Source: PALSA-693 sp963729695 (GTDB lineage Bacteria; Actinomycetota; Acidimicrobiia; Acidimicrobiales; Palsa-688). Taken from it: DNA of 64,000 nt. The translations under genes and the position numbers were made by a program. The notes beneath the pieces were generated by a model. It had not been told where the DNA came from and ran no database searches. It saw only the letters and a list, made by a program, of their open reading frames with translations. The stretch covers positions 310,001-374,000 of the forward strand of contig CAVSOT010000003.1 in NCBI GenBank assembly GCA_963729695.1, given 5' to 3'. How positions within the stretch are numbered: the stretch's first letter is position 1; every line of letters begins with the position of its first letter. Positions 53,334 through 61,397 of the stretch are shown here, piece after piece.

Positions 53334-54113
53334 ATGGATCAACTGGCAGAAAAGGTCGCACTCGTGACCGGCAGCGGTGCAGGGATAGGCCGCTCGACTG
53401 CGTTGTTGCTGCAGGAGCAGGGTGCCGCAGTCGCCATCGTGGATTTCGACGGTGACGCGGCGCGAACGGTCGCGTCCGAGCTCGAAAGGCGGGGTGGCCA
53501 ATCCGAGGCGTTTCCCGCGGATCTGGCGGAATCCAGTGCCGTTACCGGACTGGTGGACAGGGTGGTGGCCCGTTTTGGCCGACTGGATATCCTCGTGAAC
53601 AATGCCGGCGTCACCGGAGGCGGGTCACTACTGGACCTGTCCGAGGCGGCGTGGGATCGCTCGATGGCCGTGAACGTGAAGGCTCCGTTCCTGCTCACCC
53701 AAGCGTTCGGGCGCCATGTCGCAACACGCGGGGGCGGCGGCCGGATTATCAACGTCCTCAGCAGCTCCCTGTTTCGGGCCATGTTCGTTTCCGGGCCGGA
53801 CTACGTCGCTTCGAAAGGGGCGCTGCTCGGCCTCACCCGCACCGCGGCGGGCTACCTTTCGGCCCTCGATGTCAACGTGAACGCGGTTGCGCCCGGGTTG
53901 ACGGATACTCCTCGGGTCCGCGCCAGTGGCGACACACCCGATGAGCACGCGGCCAAGATGCAAAAGCTGGCATCGGAAGGGGCACTTGCGAATGCCTTTG
54001 GACGCCCGTCCGCTCCTGAAGATGTGGCCGAGGTGATTGTTTTCCTGTGCCTGCCCGCCAGCCGGCAAGTCACCGGTCAGGTGTTGCATACGAGCGCTGG
54101 TGCCATCGTCTGA
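53334..54113 (+). CDS. Short-chain dehydrogenase/reductase
   Basis: This 259-residue classical SDR has the cofactor motif VTGSGAGIGRS, the structural NNAG, and the active-site YVASK with its serine in INVLSSS. VDFD after strand 2 (acidic) favours NAD over NADP. The ATG at 53334 follows a gggagg ribosome site. It is the first of a run of catabolic genes reaching 63.4 kb, though the next gene is 165 bases away. Confidence 0.88.
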   Translation: MDQLAEKVALVTGSGAGIGRSTALLLQEQGAAVAIVDFDGDAARTVASELERRGGQSEAFPADLAESSAVTGLVDRVVARFGRLDILVNNAGVTGGGSLLDLSEAAWDRSMAVNVKAPFLLTQAFGRHVATRGGGGRIINVLSSSLFRAMFVSGPDYVASKGALLGLTRTAAGYLSALDVNVNAVAPGLTDTPRVRASGDTPDEHAAKMQKLASEGALANAFGRPSAPEDVAEVIVFLCLPASRQVTGQVLHTSAGAIV

Positions 54114-54278
54114 GGCGTTGTCAGCCCGGCGTCACCAGCTGATCCGAATTCACGATCAGCGACGCTGGCGGGCCGGTCCGTTGCCAGCCTGACCCCGGAG
54201 AAGTAGCGTTCCGCCCGGTCCCAGCCCTCCAGGCTGCGGGCCAGGGTTATGGGCACGAGGCGTGAAAGGACGACAACC

Positions 54279-55211
54279 ATGGATGTGTTTGGCACCGGGC
54301 TGGTGTTCCCAGAGGGACCTGTAGCCCTTCCGGGCGGGGACGTCCTGGTCTGCGAGATCCAGAGCGGGGACCTGGTTCGGATGTCCACCTCGGGCGACAA
54401 GACGGTGGTCGCGCACTGCGGGGGCGGTCCCAACGGTGCGGCGATCGGTCCCGACGGTTGCGTCTATGTATGCAACAACGGCGGCTTCGACTGGACCGAG
54501 GAGGACGGCCGGCCGGCACCTACCGGTCGGGCCGAAAAGTACCTCGGCGGGTCGATCCAACGAGTTGATCCCGAGAGCGGCCAGGTGGAGACGCTCTATG
54601 ACCATTGCGGACCGAACCGATTGAATGCCCCCAACGACATAGTGTTCGATAACACCGGAGGTTTCTACTTCACGGATATCGGGACGTGGTACGAGCGCAA
54701 GAGCGACGACGGGGTCATTTACTACGCCCAGCCGGACGGGCGCGGCATACAGGAGGCGGCCTTTCCTGTCCTTGACCCCAACGGGATCGGGCTGTCGCCC
54801 GACTGGAGTCGCCTCTATGTGGCGGACAGCCGGACCGCAAGAGTGTGGTCCTGGCCGGTCCAATCACCAGGGGTCCTGACCAAGCGGACCGGTATGCGGT
54901 TCCCAGGTGGCGCCGAGCTCCTGTACCAGTCACCCGAGTTCGTGTACTACGACTCGCTGGCGGTCGACGGAGACGGCAACGTCTGCGTCGCGGTAATCAT
55001 GAAGGGCGGGATCATCCAGATCAGTCCGGACGGGGAGTGTTTGGGGTTCTTTGCGGTTCCCGATGACGACCCGCTGATCACCAATATCTGCTTCGGCGTG
55101 GACGACCGTCGAGCCGCGTATATCACCGCCTCGGGACTCGGCCGTTTGTACCAGATGCAATGGCCGGCCGCCGGGGCAGCCCTCGCCTTCGAGAGGTTGA
55201 AGGGCGGTTGA
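54279..55211 (+). CDS. SMP-30/gluconolactonase-like beta-propeller hydrolase
   Basis: This 310-residue protein matches the SMP-30/gluconolactonase family. LVFPEGPVAL supplies the metal-binding glutamate, NAPNDIVFD the asparagine ligand, and PNGIGLSPDWSRLYVADS the Asn and Asp ligands. These enzymes hydrolyse lactones or related esters with a divalent metal. A gaaagga ribosome site precedes the ATG. It sits between an SDR and a bicupin, which suggests a catabolic pathway with a lactone step. Confidence 0.85.
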   Translation: MDVFGTGLVFPEGPVALPGGDVLVCEIQSGDLVRMSTSGDKTVVAHCGGGPNGAAIGPDGCVYVCNNGGFDWTEEDGRPAPTGRAEKYLGGSIQRVDPESGQVETLYDHCGPNRLNAPNDIVFDNTGGFYFTDIGTWYERKSDDGVIYYAQPDGRGIQEAAFPVLDPNGIGLSPDWSRLYVADSRTARVWSWPVQSPGVLTKRTGMRFPGGAELLYQSPEFVYYDSLAVDGDGNVCVAVIMKGGIIQISPDGECLGFFAVPDDDPLITNICFGVDDRRAAYITASGLGRLYQMQWPAAGAALAFERLKGG

Positions 55212-55266
55212 TGGTGCGTTGCCCTACGATGAGCCGGGGTCGACCCGAGCCGAGTTAGGAGGCGAG

Positions 55267-56043
55267 ATGGCAGCGATAGAGGTGACAGAGTCAAACGCGC
55301 CGTTGGAGAATGGTTATCTGGCTCCATCCTGCGAGGCTGACGGAGAGATTCACAGCACCCTGTTCCATCCGGAGGGCTATTCGCTTTGGGAGGTCGAGGC
55401 CGACCTCGACGCCGGCGCGGAATTGCGATGGGGATCGCAGCATGGCGACGAGGTGGTCTTCGTCGTCGACGGCGAGATGGAAGTCGACGGTGAGGCCTGC
55501 GGCCCGAGATCGGCCGCCATCATCGAAGCTGGGGTACCCGCCACGGCGCGTGCGCTGAAGCCCTCCAAGGTCGTCCATTTCGGCCCGACGTCCGTGGACG
55601 CTCCCAACGACGGCCTCTACGGACCGCCGCCCGTCGAGGGCCGCCGGGTTCACGTCGCCCGACCGGACGACACGGCGCGAGTGGGTTCCGACGATGGGCC
55701 GGGCGCGGTCTACTACGCGGATTCGCATTGCCCCACCTGTCGATTGGCCTTCTTCGAGGTCTCCGGTCCGGCGGCCCAGGTTGTCGGCTCCCACACGCAC
55801 TCCGAAGACGAGATCATCAGGGTGACCAGCGGCGAACTCAGGTTGGGGCGGACGCGGGTCGGTCCTGGCATGAGCGTGGCCATCCCGGGGGGATACCGCT
55901 ACGGGTTCCGCACCCCGGGCGCCTTCTCGTTCCTCAACTACCGCCGGGATGTGTCGACCTACGTCGCGGCCCCCGGCTCGACTCCCATGGTCGAAGGGGC
56001 GGCAGCCGCCCGCAAGATGCGGTCGGGTCAAGAGCTGGGCTGA
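55267..56043 (+). CDS. Bicupin-domain protein
   Basis: This 258-residue protein has two cupin barrels: the first near GSQHGDEVVFVVDGEMEVDG and the second near GSHTHSEDEIIRVTSGEL, where the His-x-His-x5-Glu metal pattern is clear. The first barrel has an incomplete metal site, so catalysis, if any, is in the second. A CPTC motif lies between them. A strong ggagg site precedes the ATG. Function could be dioxygenase, isomerase or sensor. Confidence 0.8.
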   Translation: MAAIEVTESNAPLENGYLAPSCEADGEIHSTLFHPEGYSLWEVEADLDAGAELRWGSQHGDEVVFVVDGEMEVDGEACGPRSAAIIEAGVPATARALKPSKVVHFGPTSVDAPNDGLYGPPPVEGRRVHVARPDDTARVGSDDGPGAVYYADSHCPTCRLAFFEVSGPAAQVVGSHTHSEDEIIRVTSGELRLGRTRVGPGMSVAIPGGYRYGFRTPGAFSFLNYRRDVSTYVAAPGSTPMVEGAAAARKMRSGQELG

Positions 56044-56058
56044 GCGCCCGAGTAGCCC

Positions 56059-56772
56059 CTACTCCCACCCGGCGAACCAACCAAGGGCCTCGACCCATGA
56101 CGCCCGTTCCTCGAGGGTGGGGGTTGGTCCCTGCCACCGCATCGAGTCGCTCAACCTGATCAGCCGAGCGTGCACGCCGGCCAACCCGTCGGCCAGGTCG
56201 GTAGGCACCTTGGTCCCGGCCAGGATGTGTTGGCGGCAGATGAGCCCTTGGCCACCTCGGCACGCCGGGCAGGTCCGGGTCGACCACACCGGCTCCACTT
56301 GGCGGAGCAGTTCGGTAAAGCGTCGGCGGCGATTGACCTGGTCCCGAGCGGCGCGCAAGCTCGGCTCCGGTTTGAGGTTGGCGGCGACGTCGAGGAAGTC
56401 GCACGTCAGGCAGCTGGCCCGCGCCTGGAGGCGACGAGCGATGGTCGTGTCGCGTCGCGCCGGACGGCGGAGGGCGGCCACGGCCCGGCCAGTCAGGTCC
56501 TCATAGAGCAGCACCGTGCCGTGGACGTCCCAGCGCAGCGCGGGTTCGGTGAGCGCCGAGGCCCAGGTGTGCCGAGGGCAGAATCCCCAGCTCTTGCGCA
56601 GGTGGTCGCGCACATCGGGGTACATGATCGATCCGTCCTGAAACGCCCATAGCTGCTTCACTTCCGCGGCGCTGAGCTCCAGGTTCAAGGGCGAATCGAG
56701 GGGACGGTCATTTTCGAAATGATAGAATTCTTGACAGACTGATGGAGGGATCTTACGCTCCAACCAGTTCAC
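56059..56772 (-). CDS. Hypothetical cysteine-rich protein
   Basis: This 237-residue protein has four Cys/His groups (GFCPRH, ASCLTCDF, RTCPACRGG, LICRQH) that look like zinc sites. A DUF6062-like family is possible but not certain. It is encoded opposite to its neighbours, converges on the cupin gene and is divergent from the amidohydrolase. A regulatory or structural role cannot be told. Confidence 0.6.
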   Translation of the reverse strand: MNWLERKIPPSVCQEFYHFENDRPLDSPLNLELSAAEVKQLWAFQDGSIMYPDVRDHLRKSWGFCPRHTWASALTEPALRWDVHGTVLLYEDLTGRAVAALRRPARRDTTIARRLQARASCLTCDFLDVAANLKPEPSLRAARDQVNRRRRFTELLRQVEPVWSTRTCPACRGGQGLICRQHILAGTKVPTDLADGLAGVHARLIRLSDSMRWQGPTPTLEERASWVEALGWFAGWE

Positions 56773-56863
56773 ACCCTCGGGCTTTGGCTAGCATTCCGGA
56801 CCAGGTCTCGAGGAATTGGGCAGCCGCTCATGGGCGGTGTCCTGAAAGGGAGGGTATACCGCA

Positions 56864-58075
56864 ATGACCGGTTTGCCGTATGAGTATCCTTTGGTCGTCT
56901 CGGCGGACGATCATGTGGTGGAGCCACCCCACATCTGGTGGGACCGTTTGTCGACGCGTGATCGCGAGCTGGGTCCTCGCGTGGAGCGGGACACCTGCGA
57001 GACGACGACCGACCCTGACACCGGGGGCACGGTGTACATCAAGGGCAAAGACGGTCCGATGACCGACTGGTGGGTGTACGAGGGCTGGGCCAAGCCCATG
57101 AGTCGGGTCTCCGCGTGCGCCGGGCTCCCGTGGGAAATGCACACTCCGGAGCCGATCAACTACGCCGACATGCGCCCGGGGTATTACGAACCCGCGGCTC
57201 GCGTCGCCGACATGGACCTCAACCACACGGAACGGTCGTTGTGCTTTCCCAACATGATCAGGTTCTGCGGGCAGATCTTCCATGAGGCCAAGGACAAGGA
57301 CATCGCCATGAAGTGTGTCCGGGCCTACAACGACTGGATGATCGATGAGTGGTGCGGGCCCTATGGTGGCCGGCTCATCCCCCTGTGCCTGGTGCCGTTC
57401 TGGGATCCGGTAGCCACCGCCGCGGAGATACGACGCAATGCCGGCCGTGGCTGTCGAGCCATCACCTTCCCGGAGATCCCCAACTACCTCGGCCTGCCCT
57501 CGATCTACGACCCGAGCGGGTTCTGGGAGCCCGTCTTCGACGTGTGCAACGAGACGAGCACGGTGATCTGCATGCACATCGGATCCGGCTCCAAGCTGGT
57601 GCAAGCCAGTCCACACGCCCCGATGGCCGTCACGCTCACCATGAAGCACGACGTCTCCCAGCTCGCGATGACCGAGTGGCTGTGTTCCGGCGTGTTGGCC
57701 CGCTATCCGAAGCTCAAGATCGCCTTCTCCGAGAGCCAGATCGGCTGGGTGCCCTACGTCCTCGAACGGATCGACAAGGTCTACACCCATGAGACCTACG
57801 CCCAGTTCCCTTCCATCATCACGGAGCCGCCGAGCACCTACATGAAGGGACGCGTCTACCTCACCTTCTTCGATGACGAGACGGGCGTGCGCGACCGCGA
57901 GGCGATTGGTGTCAGTCAGATCGCCTTCGAGGTCGACTACCCGCACCAGGACACCACCTGGCCCGATACCCTCCTCGCAATCGAGAAGATGGCGAAGTTG
58001 ATGGATGCGAGCGAGCTCGAGATGGTCTTGCGGGGCAACACGCTCGAGATGCTGGGCCTGCCGGACACCCTCTGA
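56864..58075 (+). CDS. Amidohydrolase family protein (ACMSD-like TIM barrel)
   Basis: This 403-residue metal-dependent hydrolase opens with VVSADDHVVEPPHIWWDRL, where the Asp-x-His pair binds metal. ICMHIGSGSK supplies another histidine. IAFSESQIGWVPYVLERID and FEVDYPHQDTTWPDT are typical of the amidohydrolase-2 group that includes ACMSD-type decarboxylases. The substrate is probably an aromatic or ring-cleavage acid, judged by family and neighbours. Confidence 0.85.
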   Translation: MTGLPYEYPLVVSADDHVVEPPHIWWDRLSTRDRELGPRVERDTCETTTDPDTGGTVYIKGKDGPMTDWWVYEGWAKPMSRVSACAGLPWEMHTPEPINYADMRPGYYEPAARVADMDLNHTERSLCFPNMIRFCGQIFHEAKDKDIAMKCVRAYNDWMIDEWCGPYGGRLIPLCLVPFWDPVATAAEIRRNAGRGCRAITFPEIPNYLGLPSIYDPSGFWEPVFDVCNETSTVICMHIGSGSKLVQASPHAPMAVTLTMKHDVSQLAMTEWLCSGVLARYPKLKIAFSESQIGWVPYVLERIDKVYTHETYAQFPSIITEPPSTYMKGRVYLTFFDDETGVRDREAIGVSQIAFEVDYPHQDTTWPDTLLAIEKMAKLMDASELEMVLRGNTLEMLGLPDTL

Positions 58076-58109
58076 AGTACCGCGTCGGGGCCAGGCCCGA
58101 GCACCCCCC

Positions 58110-58916
58110 TCAGAAGTCGTTGAGCATGCTCTCGTAGTAGGCCACGACCAGATCGCGCATCTCTGGGTGGGGAAAAATGAACTGCCGGTTGGCCTTGATG
58201 GCGTCTACCACCGACCGACCGACGATGATCGGGTCCATGGCGTCGCTCAGGGGATCGGGAATTCCGGGCACGATCTCCATGGACTCGACCGGACCCCCGA
58301 AGCGCTCCTGACGGACCCGGGTACTTCGCAGGATCTCCGTTCGCACCATCTGGGGGCAGAGCACCGAGACACCGATTCCTGTGCCGGCGAGCTCGGTTCG
58401 AAGGCTGGCGGTGAGGCCGACGACACCGGCCTTGGCCGTGGCATATCCGGTGTGGTCCGGGAGTATGTCGGGGAGCACACCCACCCCGGATGACGTGTTG
58501 ACGATATGGCCCTCGTGGCCTTGGGCGAGCATCCTGGGCAGATAGGCCTGGTGCCCGTAGATGACGCCCAAGAGATCGACACCGATGATCCAATCCCAGT
58601 CGTCGTCCGTCATCTCGGTGATCGGTTTGAAGCACGTGACGCCGGCGTTATTGCAGAGGACGTGTACGGCTCCGAAGTGTTGGAACACGGTGTCAGCGGT
58701 GGCCCAGACGTCAGCCCGAACCGACACGTCGCAGCTCAGCGCCAGCGCCTGGCCGCCCGCCTGCTCGATGCCTGCGGCGACCTCCTCCACGGCCGATTTG
58801 TCGATGTCGAGCACCGCCACCTTCGCCCCTTCGTCGGCCAGGCACTCGGCCATGGCCCGGCCGATGCCGCTGGCTGCGCCGGTTACCACGGCGACCTTGC
58901 CGGAAATTTGCCGCAT
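58110..58916 (-). CDS. Short-chain dehydrogenase/reductase
   Basis: This 268-residue classical SDR has VTGAASGIGRAMAE (cofactor), VLDID (acidic, NAD-type), NNAG, and the SSGVG/YATAK active site. FPHPEMRDLV near the C-terminus is common in SDRs of catabolic clusters. It converges with the amidohydrolase and is divergent from the HyuB operon, sharing about 200 bases of regulatory DNA with it. Confidence 0.88.
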   Translation of the reverse strand: MRQISGKVAVVTGAASGIGRAMAECLADEGAKVAVLDIDKSAVEEVAAGIEQAGGQALALSCDVSVRADVWATADTVFQHFGAVHVLCNNAGVTCFKPITEMTDDDWDWIIGVDLLGVIYGHQAYLPRMLAQGHEGHIVNTSSGVGVLPDILPDHTGYATAKAGVVGLTASLRTELAGTGIGVSVLCPQMVRTEILRSTRVRQERFGGPVESMEIVPGIPDPLSDAMDPIIVGRSVVDAIKANRQFIFPHPEMRDLVVAYYESMLNDF

Positions 58917-59053
58917 GGGTGCCTCCTACGTGAACCGGTGCGGCGATCCCCACGGATGTGGAGCTCGAGGCACGGGGTCGACGGGCGCGACAGTAGCATC
59001 GGTGCGGAATTGCTCTCGCTCGATTTGGCCCTTGGCTGTCTGTTTTCCCATGT

Positions 59054-59082
59054 TTGACGGTCTTTTGGGCCGGTGGTAGCCT
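59054..59082 (+). promoter_or_regulatory. Sigma-70-like promoter of the hydantoinase/carboxylase operon
   Basis: A TTGACG -35 box (59054-59059) is followed after 17 bases by TAGCCT (59077-59082), which fits TAnnnT. The coding start is about 40 bases downstream, and an aaggaggagg ribosome site lies just before the GTG at 59125. Confidence 0.5.
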
Positions 59083-59124
59083 CCTGCATCTCCCTGGCGT
59101 AAGTCCAACAAGGAGGAGGGGACT

Positions 59125-60426
59125 GTGCTAGCCGACGAACTCCCGGCGCTCCGTTTGAGCCCTTCACTGAAGGACTTGTCACCGCAAGATTTCGAGCATA
59201 TCTACGATTGCGACCGTTTCACAGCGACCGTACTTGTCAACAAGTTCGACTATGTGATCAAGCACATGGTGAGCCAGGTCATGCGGACGGCCTTTTCCCC
59301 CATTGTCCGCGACTCTGCCGATCTAGCCGCCACATTGAATGGGCCCGCATCCTCATCATTTGGGGTAATTGCGGTGAGTAACACCTTGCCATTGTTCCTC
59401 GGATCGATGACAGATGGCGTTCGCATATCGCTCGAGGAGTACGGGTTATCAGAACTGAAGAGTGGCGACGTGATAATGGTCAATGACTATTATCGAGTGG
59501 GCACGCACGTCAACGACGTGATGTTCATTCGCCCCTTGTTTTCGGAAGGCGAGCTGCTGGGCGCGGTGACCATTCGGGCTCACCAGATGGACATGGGCGG
59601 CCTGCGTCCCGGCGGCTTCGATGTAACCAAGGCCGACGTGTACGAAGACGGCCTGGTCATTCCGCCGATGTTGCTGTTCGACGGCGGCAAGCCGGTCAGG
59701 TCGTTGTTTGCCCTTTTGATGGCCAACACCCGGTTCAGCGAGTTGATCGCGCCGGACATTCATTCCATCCAGGCCGCCCTCGAGCTCGGGGCCAGGCTGG
59801 TCGACGACGCCATCCGCAGGTACGGGGTCTCGGCCTATCTGGGGGCCATGCGCTATGCCGCTGACGCATCGGCCGAGGCCATGAGGACAGCCCTGGCCAA
59901 GATCCCGGATGGTGTGTACGAGGCCGAAGAGAAGGTGGATGGCGATACCCTCAGTGATCAGGAGTACCTGGTCCGGCTGCGCCTCATCAAGCGTGGCAGC
60001 CGGGCCGAGTTCGACTTCAGCGGAAGTTCGCTGGCCTCGCCTGATTCATTGAACTGTTCCTGGGCGGACAGCAAGAGCGCGGTCGCGATCGCCTTGAAAT
60101 GCTTGATCGACCGTCACAGCCGCTACACCTCAGGATCGCTCCGGGACGTGGACATTTTGCTCCCGCCTGGGGCGTTCAACAATCCCAGCCCACCTCACTC
60201 GTGCATGTACTACCACGAGGTGGTCCTCCCCATGATGTACGCCACGTTCAAGGCCCTTAACCCCGTGCTCGGTCCCGCGGCCATTGGGGCCGAGTCGCCG
60301 AACTTCACCTTTCTGCCGACGGGAAAGCGGGCCGACGGGAGGGCCTGGGCGACCTTCAGCGTTGGCATCGGATCCGACGAGGGTGACGGCGGGAACGGCG
60401 GCCGCGGAAAGGAAGCATCGGCATGA
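59125..60426 (+). CDS. HyuB-like hydantoinase B/acetone-carboxylase-type subunit, N-terminal part
   Basis: This 433-residue protein carries the first two thirds of a hydantoinase B/oxoprolinase domain. It has MRTAFSPIVRDSADLAATLN, a family opening, GDVIMVNDYYRVGTHVNDVMF and RAHQMDMGGLRPGG (metal-site region), and NPSPPHSCMYYHEVVLPMMY. It stops, with a Gly/Asp-rich tail, where other HyuB proteins continue into the last domain. The remainder is supplied by the overlapping next gene (ATGA). The start is GTG with a very strong ribosome site. Confidence 0.85.
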   Translation: MLADELPALRLSPSLKDLSPQDFEHIYDCDRFTATVLVNKFDYVIKHMVSQVMRTAFSPIVRDSADLAATLNGPASSSFGVIAVSNTLPLFLGSMTDGVRISLEEYGLSELKSGDVIMVNDYYRVGTHVNDVMFIRPLFSEGELLGAVTIRAHQMDMGGLRPGGFDVTKADVYEDGLVIPPMLLFDGGKPVRSLFALLMANTRFSELIAPDIHSIQAALELGARLVDDAIRRYGVSAYLGAMRYAADASAEAMRTALAKIPDGVYEAEEKVDGDTLSDQEYLVRLRLIKRGSRAEFDFSGSSLASPDSLNCSWADSKSAVAIALKCLIDRHSRYTSGSLRDVDILLPPGAFNNPSPPHSCMYYHEVVLPMMYATFKALNPVLGPAAIGAESPNFTFLPTGKRADGRAWATFSVGIGSDEGDGGNGGRGKEASA

Positions 60427-61397
60427 GGCAGACGGGTGCGTGGTCCGGGAGCGTCGAGGCGGACGGCGACAGTTTCCAAGGCGTGCTCCTGTACAACATG
60501 TACCAGGCGGGCACGGAGATGGACGAGCTGACGAATCGTTCGCTGCAACTGCGTCTGAGCGTGATCCCGGACAGTGGCGGCCCCGGATTGCACCGGGGAG
60601 GAGCCGCCATCTTTTGCGACGAGTTGTGGCGAGTGCCGGCCAGTCAGATGCCCTACGCCTTCAAGACCCGCGAGCTGCCGGCGGGCGGCGGGGTGTATGG
60701 CGGCCAGCCCGGTCTGCTCGGTGGCATCTGGATCTGGGATGATCCGGCCGAGGCCGGCATCGATGTGCGCTCCTTCCCTATGGCCCTCAAGGGGGATTTC
60801 TACCGGTCGGCCCGGCCGTGCTTTGGCGTCATGAACTCCGAGACGCGGGAGTTGGACCTCGACGGCGAGTACTTCTTCCTGACCGGCGCAGTCGATACCC
60901 CGGCGGGGGCCATTACCCGGATCGTGTTCAACGCGGGCAGCGGGTGGGGCAACCCGTTCGATCGAGACGCAAATCTCGTGCTGCGTGACGTTCGGGATGG
61001 GTACGTCTCCATCGAGGGGGCGGCCCGGGACTACGGCGTGGTCGTCATCGGGGACCCGACCACCGATCCGGAGGGGTTGGCGCTGGATCCTGAGGCGACA
61101 GCCCGCCTCCGGGCCGAACAACCGACCGGATCTCGGCAGGAGGGCAACCTGGTGAGCGGTCCCACCGGCCAGGCGGAGGCAGAGTGGCCACACCCGACCG
61201 CGAGCGTGGAGAAGGTTGCCGTCGCGGGCACCTGCCCGGCCTGCGCGGGGGAGGACTTGAAGGCCTACCCGGTGCTCAGGGACGGGGGTTGGTTCGAGGT
61301 CGTCAAATGTCAGTCCTGCCTCGAAACCGTGGAGCAGAAGCGATGGGGTCGCCTCGGCGCCGTCAGGCTGGATGGAGAAGACTTCTTGTGGCAGTGA
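60423..61397 (+). CDS. HyuB-like C-terminal part fused to a gamma-subunit-like zinc ribbon
   Basis: This 324-residue protein supplies the C-terminal HyuB segment: NRSLQLRLSVIPDSGGPGLHRGG, SGWGNPFDRDANLVLRDVRDG and SIEGAARDYGVVV are all typical. After about residue 245 it has a separate small domain with CPAC and CQSC pairs and a final aromatic segment, resembling the zinc-binding gamma subunit of acetone carboxylases. The ATG overlaps the previous stop. The arrangement looks designed rather than broken, because both halves are in clean coupled frames. Confidence 0.8.
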   Translation: MRQTGAWSGSVEADGDSFQGVLLYNMYQAGTEMDELTNRSLQLRLSVIPDSGGPGLHRGGAAIFCDELWRVPASQMPYAFKTRELPAGGGVYGGQPGLLGGIWIWDDPAEAGIDVRSFPMALKGDFYRSARPCFGVMNSETRELDLDGEYFFLTGAVDTPAGAITRIVFNAGSGWGNPFDRDANLVLRDVRDGYVSIEGAARDYGVVVIGDPTTDPEGLALDPEATARLRAEQPTGSRQEGNLVSGPTGQAEAEWPHPTASVEKVAVAGTCPACAGEDLKAYPVLRDGGWFEVVKCQSCLETVEQKRWGRLGAVRLDGEDFLWQ

